7,078 nucleotides of DNA from Rhodobacterales bacterium UBA3077 (lineage in GTDB: Bacteria; Pseudomonadota; Alphaproteobacteria; Rhodobacterales; Rhodobacteraceae). The position numbers and the translations under genes were made by a program. This document shows, in pieces, positions 5,678-7,078 of this stretch. How positions within the stretch are numbered: the stretch's first letter is position 1; each line of letters begins with the position of its first letter. The stretch lies in contig DFBP01000205.1 of the NCBI GenBank assembly GCA_002366685.1, positions 2,180 to 9,257 of the forward strand, given 5' to 3'. The notes under the pieces were generated by a model. That model was given only the letters and a program-made list of their open reading frames with translations, did no database searches and had not been told where the DNA came from.

Positions 5678-6403
5678 ATGGCCCTGCCACTGATGCCAAA
5701 AGCCACCGCCGTGTGGTTGATTGATAATACCACGCTGGATTTCAAGCAAATCGCGGCCTTTACCGACCTGCACGAGCTGGAGGTCAACGGTATCGCCGAC
5801 GGCGAAGTTGCCATTGGCGTCAAAGGCTTTGATCCGATCGCCAACAAGCAGCTAACCGCTGAGGAAATCGCCCGCTGCGAGGCCGATCCAAAAGCCAAGC
5901 TTGAGCTAATGTTCAACCCCGCCTCCGAGGGCGAGATGAAACGCAAAGGCCCGCGCTACACCCCGCTTTCCAAGCGCCAGGACCGCCCGGCCGCGATTGC
6001 GTGGCTGGTCAAGTTCCACCCCGAGCTGACAGATGGCCAGATCTCCAAGCTGGTGGGCACCACCAAGCCGACCATTATGGCGATTCGCGAGCGCACCCAC
6101 TGGAATATTTCCAACATCCAGCCGATTGATCCGGTGGCGCTGGGCATGTGTCGGCAAATCGAACTTGATACCGTTGTGGCCAAAGCGGCTGCCAAACTGG
6201 CGAAATCGGGCGAAGTAATGTCTGACGAAGAGCGCATGAAGCTGGTATCTACCGAGCAAAGCCTGCAAGCCGGCGAAGACCGCCCGATGCCGTCTAACGT
6301 ATCCGGTCTTGAAAATTTCGCGCTTGGCGAAAAAGAAGAAGAGGAAAAGGTTATCGACGCCGACAGCCTTTTCAATCTCCCCAAGGGCGACAGCGAAGAA
6401 TAG
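5678..6403 (+). CDS. trcR: Cell-cycle transcriptional regulator TrcR (DUF1013)
   Basis: The product has 241 residues and matches the DUF1013 family, restricted to Alphaproteobacteria. The Caulobacter member, TrcR, travels with RNA polymerase and affects cell-cycle control; that role is transferred here by family, not shown by the sequence. Visible parts: an N-terminal domain starting PLMPKATAVWLIDNTTLDF (4-22) with QIAAFTDLHELEVNGIADG (24-42); the conserved basic stretch MKRKGPRYTPLSKRQDRP (87-104); and a helix-turn-helix-like segment at about 104-140 (AIAWLVKFHPELTDGQISKL, then GTTKPTIMAIRERTHWN). The C-terminal third is helical and acidic (EKEEEEKVIDADSLF, 218-232). The start is backed by AAAGGAG (5664-5670), seven bases before the ATG. 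It is divergent from the RNase T2 gene and upstream of the acyl-CoA dehydrogenase, 61 bases away in the same direction. Confidence 0.93.
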   Translation: MALPLMPKATAVWLIDNTTLDFKQIAAFTDLHELEVNGIADGEVAIGVKGFDPIANKQLTAEEIARCEADPKAKLELMFNPASEGEMKRKGPRYTPLSKRQDRPAAIAWLVKFHPELTDGQISKLVGTTKPTIMAIRERTHWNISNIQPIDPVALGMCRQIELDTVVAKAAAKLAKSGEVMSDEERMKLVSTEQSLQAGEDRPMPSNVSGLENFALGEKEEEEKVIDADSLFNLPKGDSEE

Positions 6404-6432
6404 TTATTGCGCGCGCTTTTTAACCTGATACA

Positions 6433-6474
6433 TCTGGGCCATACCCACTTCCAAAGGATAGATTATGGCCCAGA
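6433..6474 (+). promoter_or_regulatory. Perfect 11-bp inverted repeat enclosing the start site of the acyl-CoA dehydrogenase gene
   Basis: TCTGGGCCATA (6433-6443) and TATGGCCCAGA (6464-6474) are exact reverse complements. The 20-base loop (6444-6463) contains the Shine-Dalgarno AAAGGA (6453-6458), and the start codon (6465-6467) lies in the right arm. In RNA this could form a stem with about six G-C pairs hiding the AUG. A smaller competing hairpin, TGGG (6435-6438) with CCCA (6444-6447), uses part of the left arm. As DNA, the arm centres are 31 bases apart, about three helical turns, so a two-site operator is also possible. There is no T-run, so it is not an intrinsic terminator. Confidence 0.7.
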
Positions 6475-7078
6475 ATCTCAGCCCGCAAAGTGCCCCCTCC
6501 CTCAGCTCGTTCAATTGGGAAGACCCTTTCCTTTTTGACGATCAGCTCTCCGATGAGGAGCGCATGATGCGCGACGCCGCCCGCGCCTACGCGCAGGAAA
6601 AGCTGCAACCGCGCGTCATTGAAGCCTTCCGTGAAGAAAAAACCGACTCGGATATTTTTCGCGAGATGGGCGAAATGGGCCTGCTCGGAATCACCGTACC
6701 AGAAGAATATGGCGGGCTATCCGGAAGCTATGTATCCTACGGGCTGGTGGCGCGCGAAGTTGAGCGTGTCGATAGCGGTTACCGCTCGATGATGTCGGTG
6801 CAATCCAGTCTCGTGATGTATCCGATCTATGCTTACGGCTCCGAGGAGCAGCGGCAAAAATACCTGCCCAAACTGGCCAGTGGCGAATGGATCGGCTGCT
6901 TTGGCCTGACCGAACCGGATGCCGGCTCCGACCCGGGCGGCATGAAAACCACCGCCAAGGCCGTGCAGGGCGGCTACCTACTCTCCGGCTCCAAAATGTG
7001 GATATCCAACAGCCCGATCGCTGACGTGTTTGTCGTCTGGGCCAAGTCAGATGCCCATGGCGGTAAAATCCGCGGCTT
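6465..7078 (+). CDS. gcdH: Acyl-CoA dehydrogenase, probably glutaryl-CoA dehydrogenase (5' part, cut by window end)
   Basis: 204 full codons are present before the right edge; the family is about 390-405 residues, so roughly half is seen. The enzyme uses FAD to oxidise and decarboxylate glutaryl-CoA to crotonyl-CoA in lysine and tryptophan breakdown, passing electrons to ETF. Visible signatures: FNWEDPFLFDDQLSDEERMM (16-35) at the N-terminus, GLLGITVPEEYGG (72-84), the GCDH-like ERVDSGYRSMMSVQSSLVMY (100-119), PIYAYGSEEQRQKYLP (120-135), the FAD/substrate-binding CFGLTEPDAGSDPGGM (145-160) and KMWISNSP (177-184). The S-G-Y-R-S-M-M-S-V-Q and DPGGM segments favour glutaryl-CoA dehydrogenase over other acyl-CoA dehydrogenases. 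The catalytic Glu lies beyond the window. AAAGGA (6453-6458) is six bases before the ATG. The start lies within a perfect inverted repeat that could control translation. Confidence 0.9.
   Translation, partial: MAQNLSPQSAPSLSSFNWEDPFLFDDQLSDEERMMRDAARAYAQEKLQPRVIEAFREEKTDSDIFREMGEMGLLGITVPEEYGGLSGSYVSYGLVAREVERVDSGYRSMMSVQSSLVMYPIYAYGSEEQRQKYLPKLASGEWIGCFGLTEPDAGSDPGGMKTTAKAVQGGYLLSGSKMWISNSPIADVFVVWAKSDAHGGKIRG

Noticed and set aside
6404..6432. Terminator after trcR at the GCGCGCGC plus T-run
   Set aside because: The GC alternation is followed by five T, but no stem of useful length with a loop can be drawn; trcR and the next gene may be co-transcribed.

Overview
This window looks like a chromosomal segment of an alphaproteobacterium, most likely of Rhodobacterales type. 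The best taxonomic marker is trcR (DUF1013), an alphaproteobacterial cell-cycle regulator. The DGPF/ECF42-type pair, the DUF2799 lipoprotein and the general codon use fit the same group. Most of the window is moderately GC-rich. The first 560 bases are visibly AT-richer and almost gene-free, so they may have a different history.

Layout: (1) 1-305 has no convincing gene and carries a few small dyads. It leads into a 67-residue two-helix membrane protein (306-509, +). (2) A DUF2799 lipoprotein (565-1107, -) is divergent from a membrane protein (1197-2594, +) that joins a PAP2-type phosphatase to an FkbM-type methyltransferase. (3) On the minus strand from 3832 down to 2580 lie a DGPF/YCII protein, the remains of its partner ECF sigma factor (both ends missing), and a NUDIX hydrolase. 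The NUDIX gene overlaps the fusion gene tail-to-tail by 15 bp. (4) hslO (Hsp33, 3989-4912, +) is divergent from the DGPF gene and converges on a secreted RNase T2 (4922-5575, -). (5) trcR (5678-6403, +) is divergent from the RNase gene and is followed by an acyl-CoA dehydrogenase, probably glutaryl-CoA dehydrogenase, which runs off the right edge.

The genes do not form one pathway. Three points deserve most attention. The first is the PAP2-FkbM fusion, a membrane phosphatase and a methyltransferase in one chain. The second is a perfect 11-bp inverted repeat that puts the Shine-Dalgarno of the acyl-CoA dehydrogenase in its loop and the start codon in its stem. The third is the orphaned DGPF gene beside its decayed sigma factor. 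I see no complete, recognisable new multi-gene system such as a defence island, CRISPR array or mobile element.
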